A stretch of 64,000 nucleotides of DNA from Pseudoalteromonas spongiae UST010723-006. GTDB lineage: Bacteria > Pseudomonadota > Gammaproteobacteria > Enterobacterales > Alteromonadaceae. The DNA lies in NCBI RefSeq assembly GCF_000238255.3, contig NZ_CP011040.1:1054001-1118000 (forward strand), written 5' to 3'. Under the pieces are notes generated by a model, which was given only the letters and a program-made list of their open reading frames with translations, was not told the origin of the DNA and did no database searches. Position numbers and translations under genes: made by a program. Position 1 is the first letter of the stretch. The number at the start of each line of letters is the position of its first letter. Of this stretch, positions 27,193 through 33,986 are shown piece after piece.

Positions 27193-28607
27193 TGACGTAT
27201 CAACCCTTTTGGTTTGATCAAGCAATGGCTGAAGAAACAACCTTTGTTTCTTCAGCCAGTATTGATGAAAACCCTTATGACATTGCGATTATTGGTGGCG
27301 GATTTACTGGACTTTGGACGGCAATCACTATTAAACAACGCGCGCCAAACACCCGTATTGTGATCCTTGAAAAAGATTTATGTGGCCAAGGGGCTTCGGG
27401 TCGCAATGGCGGTGCCATGCTGACGTGGTCAACCAAGTATTTAAGTTTGAAAAAACGCTTTGGTGAGTCACACGCCAAGTGGCTAGTGCAACAATCTGAA
27501 AACGCCGTTCATGCAATATCCCAATTTGCAAAAGAACATAATATTGACTGTGATTTACGTGTCGATGGCTGTTATATCAGCGCGTCTAATGCTGCGCAAC
27601 AAGGTGTGCTTACACCCTGTCTTAATGCCCTTGACGCTGTTTCACTTAATCAATGGCAAGTAGTAAATAAAGAACAGCTGAAACACACGGGCTCAGGTCA
27701 GAATCAACACGCGGTCTTTTCACCTCACGCTGGCAGTGTGCAACCAGCTAAACTGGTTCGCGGGCTACGCCGTATTGCCATTGAAATGGGCATAGTGATA
27801 AGTGAATCTAGCCGTTATGTTTCCCACGCAAAGATAAACGCACCAAAAAACGAGACTATTAGCGTTTGTTATAGTAATAAAACTCAGTCAATAAAAACCC
27901 TTAAAACTGAAAAATTGTTATTTGCCGTCAATGCCTGGTTACCAAGGTTAATGCCGCAATTTTCACGAAATGTTGTGTTGGTATCATCCGATATGGTGAT
28001 TACTAAGCCGATGACTGAAAAGTTAAAAACACTTAATCTTAACCATGGTGCAGCAGTGATCGATTCGCGTATATTTGTGAATTATTACCGCACAACAATT
28101 GACGGCCGTTTAATGCTCGGTAAAGGCGGTAACTATTTTAGTTTTGCCAATCAGGTGAGTGATAAATTCAACGCACCCAGCCAATATCAAGCTGAGCTAC
28201 AACACTCACTTAATTATTTCTTTGGCGATCATGGCTTTGAAATTGAGCGCACCTGGACAGGTCCATCGGATCGCAGCGTAAGCGGTTTTCCATTTTTCCA
28301 AGAGACCGATAAAAATGTGGTGGTTGCAGCAGGTTACTCGGGTAATGGTGTGGTGCAATCGTATTTAGGCGGGCAAATTCTCGCGTCTATGCTATTAAAT
28401 ACGCACGATGAATGGCAAAGGTGTGGCCTTGTAAACCAAAAGCTTGAACGTTTTCCCATCGAGCCCTTTCGCACACTTGGCGCTTATGTCATTCGCAACG
28501 GCATCAGGCGAAAAGAGCGCGCGGAAGATAATAATTTAGCACCATCTAAACTCGATAATTTCTTAGCTAAGCTTTCTGGTGCTGCTGCAAAGGCAGATAC
28601 AAATTAA
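27192..28607 (+). CDS. FAD-dependent amine oxidase of AEP catabolism (PbfC/PbfD type)
   Basis: A 471-residue DAO-fold flavoenzyme. The Rossmann motif DIAIIGGGFTGLWTA is at about 31-45, the FAD-binding segment CGQGASGRNGGAML is near residue 62, and a C-terminal GYSGNGV loop contacts the flavin. Start and stop are coupled to phnX by a one-base overlap. Flavin oxidases encoded beside phnX are known to oxidise N-methyl-AEP, and sometimes AEP, straight to phosphonoacetaldehyde, releasing methylamine or ammonia. This is the likely role here, in parallel with the PhnW transaminase encoded at 30661. Which named subgroup it belongs to I cannot tell by eye. Confidence 0.85.
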   Translation: MTYQPFWFDQAMAEETTFVSSASIDENPYDIAIIGGGFTGLWTAITIKQRAPNTRIVILEKDLCGQGASGRNGGAMLTWSTKYLSLKKRFGESHAKWLVQQSENAVHAISQFAKEHNIDCDLRVDGCYISASNAAQQGVLTPCLNALDAVSLNQWQVVNKEQLKHTGSGQNQHAVFSPHAGSVQPAKLVRGLRRIAIEMGIVISESSRYVSHAKINAPKNETISVCYSNKTQSIKTLKTEKLLFAVNAWLPRLMPQFSRNVVLVSSDMVITKPMTEKLKTLNLNHGAAVIDSRIFVNYYRTTIDGRLMLGKGGNYFSFANQVSDKFNAPSQYQAELQHSLNYFFGDHGFEIERTWTGPSDRSVSGFPFFQETDKNVVVAAGYSGNGVVQSYLGGQILASMLLNTHDEWQRCGLVNQKLERFPIEPFRTLGAYVIRNGIRRKERAEDNNLAPSKLDNFLAKLSGAAAKADTN

Positions 28608-28623
28608 CGCGCGATTCATACGC

Positions 28624-28663
28624 TTGACATATTTCTTAGGCCTAATAGCATAGGCCTCGTTTT
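28624..28663 (+). promoter_or_regulatory. Promoter overlapping a terminator-like hairpin before gntR
   Basis: TTGACA (28624-28629), a 16-bp spacer and TAGCAT (28646-28651) form a plausible sigma-70 promoter for gntR. The same bases contain a 7-bp stem AGGCCTA/TAGGCCT (28638-28644/28651-28657) followed by CGTTTT, which could terminate the operon transcript. The two readings are not exclusive. Confidence 0.5.
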
Positions 28664-28688
28664 CTGCAGATTTTAAAAGCCGCTTTCT

Positions 28689-29375
28689 ATGTTGCTATAT
28701 CAAAAAATACAAAAGTATATTCAAACACATATCGCCAGTGGCGAACTTGTTATTGGTGATAAACTGCCATCAGAGCGCACACTGCAAGAACACTTTAATT
28801 CTACTCGTATTACTGTGCGTGAAGCATTAAACCGCCTTGAAGCACAAGGCTTAATTTACAGCCAAAAACGTCGCGGCTGGTTTGTTACACCCAATAAACT
28901 TAAGTGGCGACCTGCTACTAAGGTTAATTTTTATCAATTAGCGCAAGAGCAAGGCTTTACGCCAAACACCCATGTATTGAGTATCGAGAAACAAGAAAAT
29001 GTGTCGCTTAACCAGCACTTTAGTGGGAATACGTTATATAAAATCGAGCGTGTTCGCAGCCTTGATGGCCGACCCATTATGTTTGAGCAGATTAACTGCG
29101 ATGCCAGCCGTTTTGATGATTTAGAATCACAACCGCTCAATGGCTCAATCACCACGATTATGACCTCTCATTATCATGTGGATATTAACAACGAAGAATG
29201 CGTAATAAGTGTTACCGTTCTGCCCGATGATGTTGCCAAAAGCCTTGAAAAAAATAGCGGCGCGCCGTGTTTAAAAGTGATTCGTCAGCGTTATGAATCA
29301 AGTGGTATTTTAATCGATTACAACATTGAATACTGGCTGCATGATGCCATTGAAATGATAGTGATTGGCCAATAA
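28689..29375 (+). CDS. GntR-family regulator with UTRA domain (PhnR/PhnF-like)
   Basis: A 228-residue regulator: N-terminal winged HTH (about 1-68; LPSERTLQEHF, TRITVREALNRLEAQGLI, RRGWFV) and a C-terminal UTRA effector domain (about 85-225; FTPNTHVLSIEKQE, LYKIERVRSLDGRPIMFEQI, LKVIRQRYESSG). This HutC subfamily senses small molecules, including phosphonates in the AEP regulators of enterobacteria. It lies 81 bp after the FAD oxidase gene. HutC-type palindromes TGGTCTAGACCA at 21972 and TGGTATAGTCCA at 31778 lie before the TonB receptor and phnW, so it probably controls the whole AEP locus, likely derepressed by AEP or phosphonoacetaldehyde. Confidence 0.88.
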   Translation: MLLYQKIQKYIQTHIASGELVIGDKLPSERTLQEHFNSTRITVREALNRLEAQGLIYSQKRRGWFVTPNKLKWRPATKVNFYQLAQEQGFTPNTHVLSIEKQENVSLNQHFSGNTLYKIERVRSLDGRPIMFEQINCDASRFDDLESQPLNGSITTIMTSHYHVDINNEECVISVTVLPDDVAKSLEKNSGAPCLKVIRQRYESSGILIDYNIEYWLHDAIEMIVIGQ

Positions 29376-29492
29376 AAACTAACGCGTAGGGCTGAAGTTT
29401 CTTATATTTTTCATTAAATTCTGAGCGCTAACATTTTAACTATGCTGGATTTTTACTAAACTCAGAGCATTAATTGTACAGCGGCAGAATGA

Positions 29493-30605
29493 ATGAGTAT
29501 TAGTTACCAAGAAGCAGTGGGTGTGAGTACCACCATAGAGATCATCGCCTGTATTTTCGCGTTATTTATTTTACGCTCGGTGATGAAAGACAACAAAGAA
29601 ACCCCCTATCTTTTTGGCTACTTTATTAGCTCTTTGTTGTTTTTTTATTTTTTAAATGAGCCCCCTTTTGAAATAATAAATACAGGTTGGTACTTAGAGG
29701 ACTTATTTGGCACGATAACGTCTGTACTTTTTGGCCTAACCATCTGTAAAAAAAGCGGTAATCACTTTCTTAGCCGCCTTCTGATTGCTTCTTTTATCCT
29801 GTTTACATGTGTACTGATGTTTAATGAAAGTCATGTCTTTTATACCATGTCGTTTTCGGCTTTTTGCCTTTGTATTTCACTGATAAGCCTAGTAAGAGCG
29901 GAAAATCCCAACCAGGCAGATAAAGGATTAGCAATCTTTCTAGGGATATCGCTGATAGTGATATTTTATGAGCTCTATAATCTTCCCAGTGGTATTAGTC
30001 GCCGCGAATATTTTGAAACAGACTTTTATTATCCACTTGTTTATTTCTCATCGCTTATTTTGGTTCTGACGGTGTTTATATTCACCAGCCAACTGATCAA
30101 CCTCAAATTAAAATACAAAGCCTTAGCAACACAAGACGCATTAACGGGATTATATAATCGCACAGCGGTTTACAATCTTGTTAATAATCAACTGGCATTA
30201 GCCAAACGCAATAAGCAAACATGCTCGGTGTTAATGTTAGATATTGATCACTTTAAACAAGTAAATGATCAACATGGTCATCAACAAGGAGATGATGCAA
30301 TTAAGCTTGTGGCACAGCAAATACAATACTGCACGCGTGAATACGACATTAGTTGCCGTTATGGCGGTGAAGAGTTTTTTATTTTTTTAACCAATACTGA
30401 CAGTAATCTTGGCTTTCAAATTGCCGAACGCATTCGTGGATCGGTGACGGAACACTCAAAAGATAAAGCCTACGGGCCGTTAACCATTAGTGTTGGATTA
30501 ACACAGTTTAATGAAGCCGTGTCTTTGGATGATAATATTGCACAAGCTGATAAAGCCTTGTATCAGTCTAAACAAGCTGGACGTAACCAAACAACCATTA
30601 ACTAA
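29493..30605 (+). CDS. Membrane-bound diguanylate cyclase (GGDEF)
   Basis: A 370-residue enzyme making c-di-GMP from GTP. Six or seven hydrophobic helices occupy residues 1-200 and match no named sensor module I recognise. A cytoplasmic GGDEF domain follows (about 210-370) with DALTGLYNR, LDIDHFKQVND and the active site RYGGEEFFIFL (about 290). No inhibitory RxxD site is obvious just upstream of GGEEF. It sits between gntR and the opposed phnW gene, 117 bp after gntR. Whether it belongs to the phosphonate response or is a bystander is open. Confidence 0.9.
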   Translation: MSISYQEAVGVSTTIEIIACIFALFILRSVMKDNKETPYLFGYFISSLLFFYFLNEPPFEIINTGWYLEDLFGTITSVLFGLTICKKSGNHFLSRLLIASFILFTCVLMFNESHVFYTMSFSAFCLCISLISLVRAENPNQADKGLAIFLGISLIVIFYELYNLPSGISRREYFETDFYYPLVYFSSLILVLTVFIFTSQLINLKLKYKALATQDALTGLYNRTAVYNLVNNQLALAKRNKQTCSVLMLDIDHFKQVNDQHGHQQGDDAIKLVAQQIQYCTREYDISCRYGGEEFFIFLTNTDSNLGFQIAERIRGSVTEHSKDKAYGPLTISVGLTQFNEAVSLDDNIAQADKALYQSKQAGRNQTTIN

Positions 30606-30660
30606 CAAAACAAAAGGCAATAACCTTAGCTATCACCTTTAGCTTATCAACAATTCTATC

Positions 30661-31761
30661 TTAAGCTTCTAACCAAAATCGGCTGCGCTTTATTGCACTA
30701 AGTAATCGCGTTATATCGTCAGGGTAAATTTCGCCAATATTACCAATGCGAAAACAATCAGCATCTGATACTTTACCCGGATAAATTACAAACCCTTGCT
30801 CTTTTAACGCACTGTAAAACAAAGCAAAATTGTATTTATTACTGGTTGGTGAATAGAACGAGGTGATAATCGGCGAATGCAGCTCTTTCGCTAGCAAGGT
30901 CTCAAATCCAAGTGCGTGCATACCATCAACTAAACGCTGTTGATTTTCTTTATAACGGTTATAGCGCGCTTTAACACCGCCTTCCTCTTCTAATTCCAAA
31001 AGCGCCTGATAGAAAGCTCTTACCACATGAGTCGGCGACGTGAAACGCCACTTACCGTTATGATCTTCCATGGTTTTCCACTGCGCGTACAAATCTAAGC
31101 TAAGCGAGCGTGCAATGCCTTGGCACTTTTCAATAATTGCTTTTTTAACAATCACAAAGCCAAACCCCGGTACACCTTGAATACATTTATTAGCAGAGCT
31201 TATAAGCACATCTATGTTAAGTTCAGCCATATCAAGCTCAATACCACCAAAGCTGCTCATTGCATCTAATATAAAGGTTTTATGGTACTTTTTAGCAAGC
31301 GCGCCCATTTCTGCAACGGGGTTAAGCATGCCCGTGGTGGTTTCGCAGTGCACCATTGCAATATGAGTAATATCACTGTGCGCTTGTAACTGCTCTTCAA
31401 CCTCAGCCATATTTGGTAACTGGGTTTCATCTAAATTTACTACCTGCGCATTAATATTTAAGTAATTTGCAATTTCGGCGATACGCTTACCATAAGCACC
31501 ATTGTTAATAATGAGCAGTTTATCGGTGTTTTTAATTAAACTACCAAGTGCTGATTCAACACTAGCGGTACCACTTCCTTGCATTAAAACACTCGTAAAA
31601 TCATCAGTATTACTTGCAAGTGCTGTGAGTTTAGCGCGGATCGCCTGCACAATCTCAATGTTATAGTCGTCATCCCAGGTACACCAATCTTTAAGCATTG
31701 CTTGCTTTACTGTATTACTGGTTGAGAGTGGGCCCGGCGTCAATAACAAGTATTCATTCAT
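30661..31761 (-). CDS. phnW: 2-aminoethylphosphonate:pyruvate transaminase
   Basis: A 366-residue PLP enzyme converting AEP plus pyruvate to phosphonoacetaldehyde plus L-alanine, the substrate for PhnX. Diagnostic features are [11 protein letters not shown] near the N-terminus, [12 protein letters not shown], the [11 protein letters not shown] loop, and the PLP lysine Lys192 in [16 protein letters not shown]. Length is normal. It is on the opposite strand from the rest of the AEP locus and separated from it by a diguanylate cyclase. However, a CTGGTATAGTCCAG palindrome 16-29 bp upstream of its start ties it to the same GntR regulator. The terminal four residues (FWLEA) show no truncation. Confidence 0.95.
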   Translation of the reverse strand: MNEYLLLTPGPLSTSNTVKQAMLKDWCTWDDDYNIEIVQAIRAKLTALASNTDDFTSVLMQGSGTASVESALGSLIKNTDKLLIINNGAYGKRIAEIANYLNINAQVVNLDETQLPNMAEVEEQLQAHSDITHIAMVHCETTTGMLNPVAEMGALAKKYHKTFILDAMSSFGGIELDMAELNIDVLISSANKCIQGVPGFGFVIVKKAIIEKCQGIARSLSLDLYAQWKTMEDHNGKWRFTSPTHVVRAFYQALLELEEEGGVKARYNRYKENQQRLVDGMHALGFETLLAKELHSPIITSFYSPTSNKYNFALFYSALKEQGFVIYPGKVSDADCFRIGNIGEIYPDDITRLLSAIKRSRFWLEA

Positions 31762-31776
31762 TTCATCTTTTCCAAT

Positions 31777-31790
31777 CTGGTATAGTCCAG
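31777..31790. promoter_or_regulatory. HutC/GntR-type operator upstream of phnW
   Basis: CTGGTATAGTCCAG. Its core TGGTATAGTCCA matches the site at 21972 (TGGTCTAGACCA) in 10 of 12 positions. It lies 16 bp upstream of the phnW ATG, where a bound repressor would block transcription or initiation. Confidence 0.7.
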
Positions 31791-31870
31791 ATTATTTAAG
31801 CATAAATAATGGCCTTGAATTATGAAACTTCAATGACAAATAACGGTTCGGGATAAACCTTAGATAGGAG

Positions 31871-32353
31871 TTATTCGGCTTTTAATGGTACAAACTGTCC
31901 ATTAGTCAGTGATAAAAGATCACTTGGTTGAAGTTCAATCTCCAAACCGCGACGACCGGCGCTCACATAAATAGTGGATTGTGCTTTAGCTGAGTCATCA
32001 AGCAGGGTTTTAAGACGTTTCTTTTGTCCTAGTGGGCTTACGCCGCCAAGTACATAACCGGTTGAACGCTCAACATCGAGCGGTTCGGCCATTTTGGCTT
32101 TTTTTGCTTTACTCGCCTTGGCCACAGCTTTTAGATTTAATTTTCGATCGACAGGAATAATCGCGACAACCAGCTCGCCATTATCTAAGCTTGCTACCAG
32201 CGTTTTAAACACAGTGGCCGCAGATACGCCAAGCTTTTCACTGGCTTCTAACCCGAAAGATGCAACACTGCTGTCGTGTTCATACTGGTGTACGGAGAAA
32301 TCTATCTTCGCTTTTTCTGCTGTTTTAATTGCTGGCGTCATGATTTTGCTCAT
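31871..32353 (-). CDS. ybaK: Cys-tRNA(Pro)/Cys-tRNA(Cys) deacylase
   Basis: A 160-residue single-domain YbaK/EbsC enzyme that hydrolyses cysteine mischarged on tRNA(Pro), acting in trans after prolyl-tRNA synthetase. The fold markers are MTPAIKTAEKAKIDFSVHQYEHD, the conserved Lys in VFKTLVA, VVAIIPVDRKLNLK, the GYVLGGVSPLGQKKR motif that closes the pocket, and IYVSAGRRGLEIELQP. Length and motifs match E. coli YbaK. Cytoplasmic. It follows phnW on the same strand in space but is a separate unit, upstream of phnW's operator in the other direction. Confidence 0.93.
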   Translation of the reverse strand: MSKIMTPAIKTAEKAKIDFSVHQYEHDSSVASFGLEASEKLGVSAATVFKTLVASLDNGELVVAIIPVDRKLNLKAVAKASKAKKAKMAEPLDVERSTGYVLGGVSPLGQKKRLKTLLDDSAKAQSTIYVSAGRRGLEIELQPSDLLSLTNGQFVPLKAE

Positions 32354-32420
32354 AAAACTAAGATGTTATAAGCAGCTTACATAAGCCAATTCAAAAGCAA
32401 AAGCACTTTTAATGTGAAAA

Positions 32421-32474
32421 TAGTGCGACCGTAAAAGTATTCATGTCCAACAAAAAATAGTTCAGGTCGCACTA
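32421..32474 (-). terminator. Terminator of the EF-hand gene array
   Basis: 10-bp perfect stem TAGTGCGACC/GGTCGCACTA (32421-32430/32465-32474) with a 34-nt loop. On the minus strand it is followed by TTTTCACATT. It lies 19 bp beyond the last EF-hand stop. Confidence 0.65.
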
Positions 32475-32492
32475 GGGAGGGTTGATACGGGG

Positions 32493-32717
32493 TTATCCTG
32501 TGAATCTGGCGAATTCTTGTGGACTTAATTCGCCATTATTATCACGGTCTAAATGTGTAAATTGTTCAAGTAGTGCGTGATTGCGTTTCGCCTCGTCTAC
32601 GCTGATGGTACCGCTGTTGTCAGAATCGAACAAAGCAAACTCTTCATCTGCAACGGCTTTTACGGTGGCAAATAACATTACATACATTGAGATTGCGATA
32701 ACTAAGGCTTTTTTCAT
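32493..32717 (-). CDS. Small secreted EF-hand protein 1
   Basis: A 74-residue protein with a signal peptide (about 1-23, ending KAVA) and a pair of EF-hand calcium loops: DSDNSGTISVDE and DRDNNGELSPQE. Both have the full 12-residue DxDxxGxxxxxE pattern, so calcium binding is likely. It is the last of four tandem paralogues on the minus strand and the most divergent in its signal peptide. The probable location is the periplasm. Small bacterial two-EF-hand proteins are thought to sense or buffer calcium, but no specific role is known. Confidence 0.85.
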   Translation of the reverse strand: MKKALVIAISMYVMLFATVKAVADEEFALFDSDNSGTISVDEAKRNHALLEQFTHLDRDNNGELSPQEFARFTG

Positions 32718-32827
32718 TTCACTTCACTACTTGATTTAATAAAAAAAGTTGGACTCACTCGGCATACTGATTGACAAGGAGTTAAGTGAGCCCAACTGTA
32801 AAACGGGATATTTAAGAAGCTTTAAAC

Positions 32828-33043
32828 TTATGACGCTTTAAACTTCGAAAATTCCTCTTTGCTTAACTCGCCACTGTTGTCTACATCTAAGTCAGCAAAT
32901 TGGTGAACTAGCGATACGTTTTGCATTGCTTCGTCTTTGCTGATAGAACCGTTACCGTCTGTATCAAGTGTTGCGAAATCGTCCGCTGCAACTACTGAGA
33001 ATGAACTTGCGATAACAAATACTGACATTACTAATTTTTTCAT
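32828..33043 (-). CDS. Small secreted EF-hand protein 2
   Basis: A 71-residue protein starting at 33043, where AAGGA precedes the ATG by 7 bases; an upstream ATG at 33100 would add 19 residues before the signal peptide and is rejected. The signal peptide MKKLVMSVFVIASSFSVVA is almost identical to that of EF-hand protein 3. The two calcium loops, DTDGNGSISKDE and DVDNSGELSKEE, are canonical. It is a recent paralogue of protein 3 (nearly the same N-terminal 28 residues). A conserved 19-bp hairpin sequence lies upstream, between the two genes. Confidence 0.88.
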   Translation of the reverse strand: MKKLVMSVFVIASSFSVVAADDFATLDTDGNGSISKDEAMQNVSLVHQFADLDVDNSGELSKEEFSKFKAS

Positions 33044-33086
33044 TTTAAATTCCTTCATCTTTACTTTGGGTTTGTTACTTAACGTT

Positions 33087-33105
33087 GGAAAGTAGCGCAC
33101 TTCCC
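33087..33105. repeat. Conserved intergenic hairpin, copy 1
   Basis: GGAAAGTAGCGCACTTCCC, identical to 33372-33390. The arms pair over 7 bp (one G-T) around a 5-nt loop. It lies 11 bp downstream of EF-hand gene 3. There is no T-run, so an mRNA-processing or stability role, or simple co-duplication with the genes, is more likely than termination. Confidence 0.75.
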
Positions 33106-33115
33106 CTGGTACGGA

Positions 33116-33328
33116 TTAGCCTTTAAATGCTGCAAACTCGTCTTTGCTTAGCTCGCCGTTACCATCAACATCCAGTGTTTTAAATTGCTCTGAAAGTGCT
33201 TCATTTTGTGCCGCTTCCTGCTGGCTGATTGCACCATTGCTATCACTATCAAGTGTTGCGAAATCGTCTGCTGCAACTGCTGAGAATGAACTTGCAATAA
33301 CAAATACTGACATTACTAATTTTTTCAT
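33116..33328 (-). CDS. Small secreted EF-hand protein 3
   Basis: A 70-residue protein. Signal peptide MKKLVMSVFVIASSFSAVA, then two EF loops, DSDSNGAISQQE and DVDGNGELSKDE. Both keep the calcium-coordinating positions. It differs from protein 2 by one residue in the signal peptide but by many in the helices between the loops (QQEAAQNEALSEQFKTL), so the copies are diverging under different constraints. RBS AAAGGAA precedes the ATG. It is the second gene of the array in transcription order. Confidence 0.88.
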   Translation of the reverse strand: MKKLVMSVFVIASSFSAVAADDFATLDSDSNGAISQQEAAQNEALSEQFKTLDVDGNGELSKDEFAAFKG

Positions 33329-33371
33329 TTGGAACTTCCTTTCATTTTAACTTTGAATATCTAAACTGATT

Positions 33372-33390
33372 GGAAAGTAGCGCACTTCCC
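33372..33390. repeat. Conserved intergenic hairpin, copy 2
   Basis: Same 19-mer as at 33087-33105, located 24 bp downstream of EF-hand gene 4. It shows that gene and intergenic spacer were duplicated together. Confidence 0.75.
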
Positions 33391-33414
33391 TATTATTAAG
33401 TGGTAAGGCGTTTA

Positions 33415-33636
33415 TTAGCCTTCAAATGCTGCAAATTCGTCTTTGCTGATTTGCGCATCTTCGTTTGTGTCTAACTCTTGAAACACTTCAGCTACTTTAC
33501 TGTTTGCAGCTGCTTCTACTTCAGAAATGAAGCCATCTTTGTTAAGGTCAAGCTCATCAAATAATGTGTTTGCTTGTGTATTAAATGCTGCTACACCAAG
33601 TACTGCTGTTAAATATGCAATTGCTCTAATCTTCAT
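33415..33636 (-). CDS. Small secreted EF-hand protein 4 (first in the array)
   Basis: A 73-residue protein with a distinct signal peptide (MKIRAIAYLTAVLGVAAFNTQA). Loop 1 DLNKDGFISEVE is canonical. Loop 2 DTNEDAQISKDE has Ala in place of the invariant Gly at position 6, so its calcium affinity is probably reduced. RBS AGGGAGA precedes the ATG. It is the promoter-proximal gene of the array; a sigma-54-like promoter and two inverted repeats lie upstream, shared with the divergent glrK-like gene. Confidence 0.87.
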   Translation of the reverse strand: MKIRAIAYLTAVLGVAAFNTQANTLFDELDLNKDGFISEVEAAANSKVAEVFQELDTNEDAQISKDEFAAFEG

Positions 33637-33740
33637 GGGTATTTCTCCCTATATTTGGATGTCTGTTAAATTTTTGCTTAACGCAAAATACATTTGTTAA
33701 GCTAGTCTCGTTTTATGCTTTCGCATTGTCGCTAAGACTA

Positions 33741-33758
33741 TTACAAACATGATGCCAA
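33741..33758 (-). promoter_or_regulatory. Sigma-54-like promoter for the EF-hand array
   Basis: Read on the minus strand: TTGGCATCATGTTTGTAA. The -24 GG (33755-33756) and a -12 GT (33743-33744; consensus GC) are exactly 10 bases apart, with TGGCA and TTG matching the sigma-54 consensus. The predicted start would be about 95 bases before the first EF-hand ATG. Two inverted repeats lie about 110 and 175 bases upstream, the distance expected for an enhancer-binding protein. Confidence 0.5.
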
Positions 33759-33830
33759 CTTTTAAAAAAGCATATAAAACAAATAGATAGGATATTTTTG
33801 AAGTATTTCGCTCGAAAATAAGCTGTTTAT

Positions 33831-33850
33831 TTGTTGCTAAATTGCAACAA
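33831..33850. promoter_or_regulatory. Inverted repeat TTGTTGC-N6-GCAACAA, site 1
   Basis: Perfect 7+6+7 inverted repeat in the EF-hand/glrK intergenic region. A possible binding site for the GlrR-like enhancer-binding protein encoded at 35870. An almost full copy (TTGTTGC-N6-GCAACA) occurs inside the kinase coding sequence at 34309-34327. Confidence 0.55.
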
Positions 33851-33895
33851 CAAAACAGCCATCATATTTTTATCTTTATAAAACAATTGGTTATA

Positions 33896-33915
33896 TTGTC
33901 GCAATTTTGCAACAA
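33896..33915. promoter_or_regulatory. Inverted repeat TTGTCGC-N6-GCAACAA, site 2
   Basis: Second copy with one arm mismatch, 65 bp (about six helical turns) from site 1, so both would face the same side of the DNA. It is followed by a CGAACA/TGTTCG palindrome (33939-33955) just before the kinase gene. Confidence 0.55.
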
Positions 33916-33986
33916 CTAATTTAATTTCTACTTTTAATCGAACAAAAGCTGTTCGGTTCAGCCTGTATTTGCAAAGGTTTTTTTTA

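Noticed and set aside
33887..33904. A second sigma-54 promoter facing the kinase gene (GG-N10-GC around 33889-33902)
   Set aside because: Only the GG and GC with correct spacing match; the flanking TGGCAC and TTG parts do not, and it overlaps the second inverted repeat.
33969..33986. TTG 33969 as start of the GlrK-like kinase
   Set aside because: GTG 33987 has AAAGG at a suitable distance, while TTG 33969 has none and adds only six residues.
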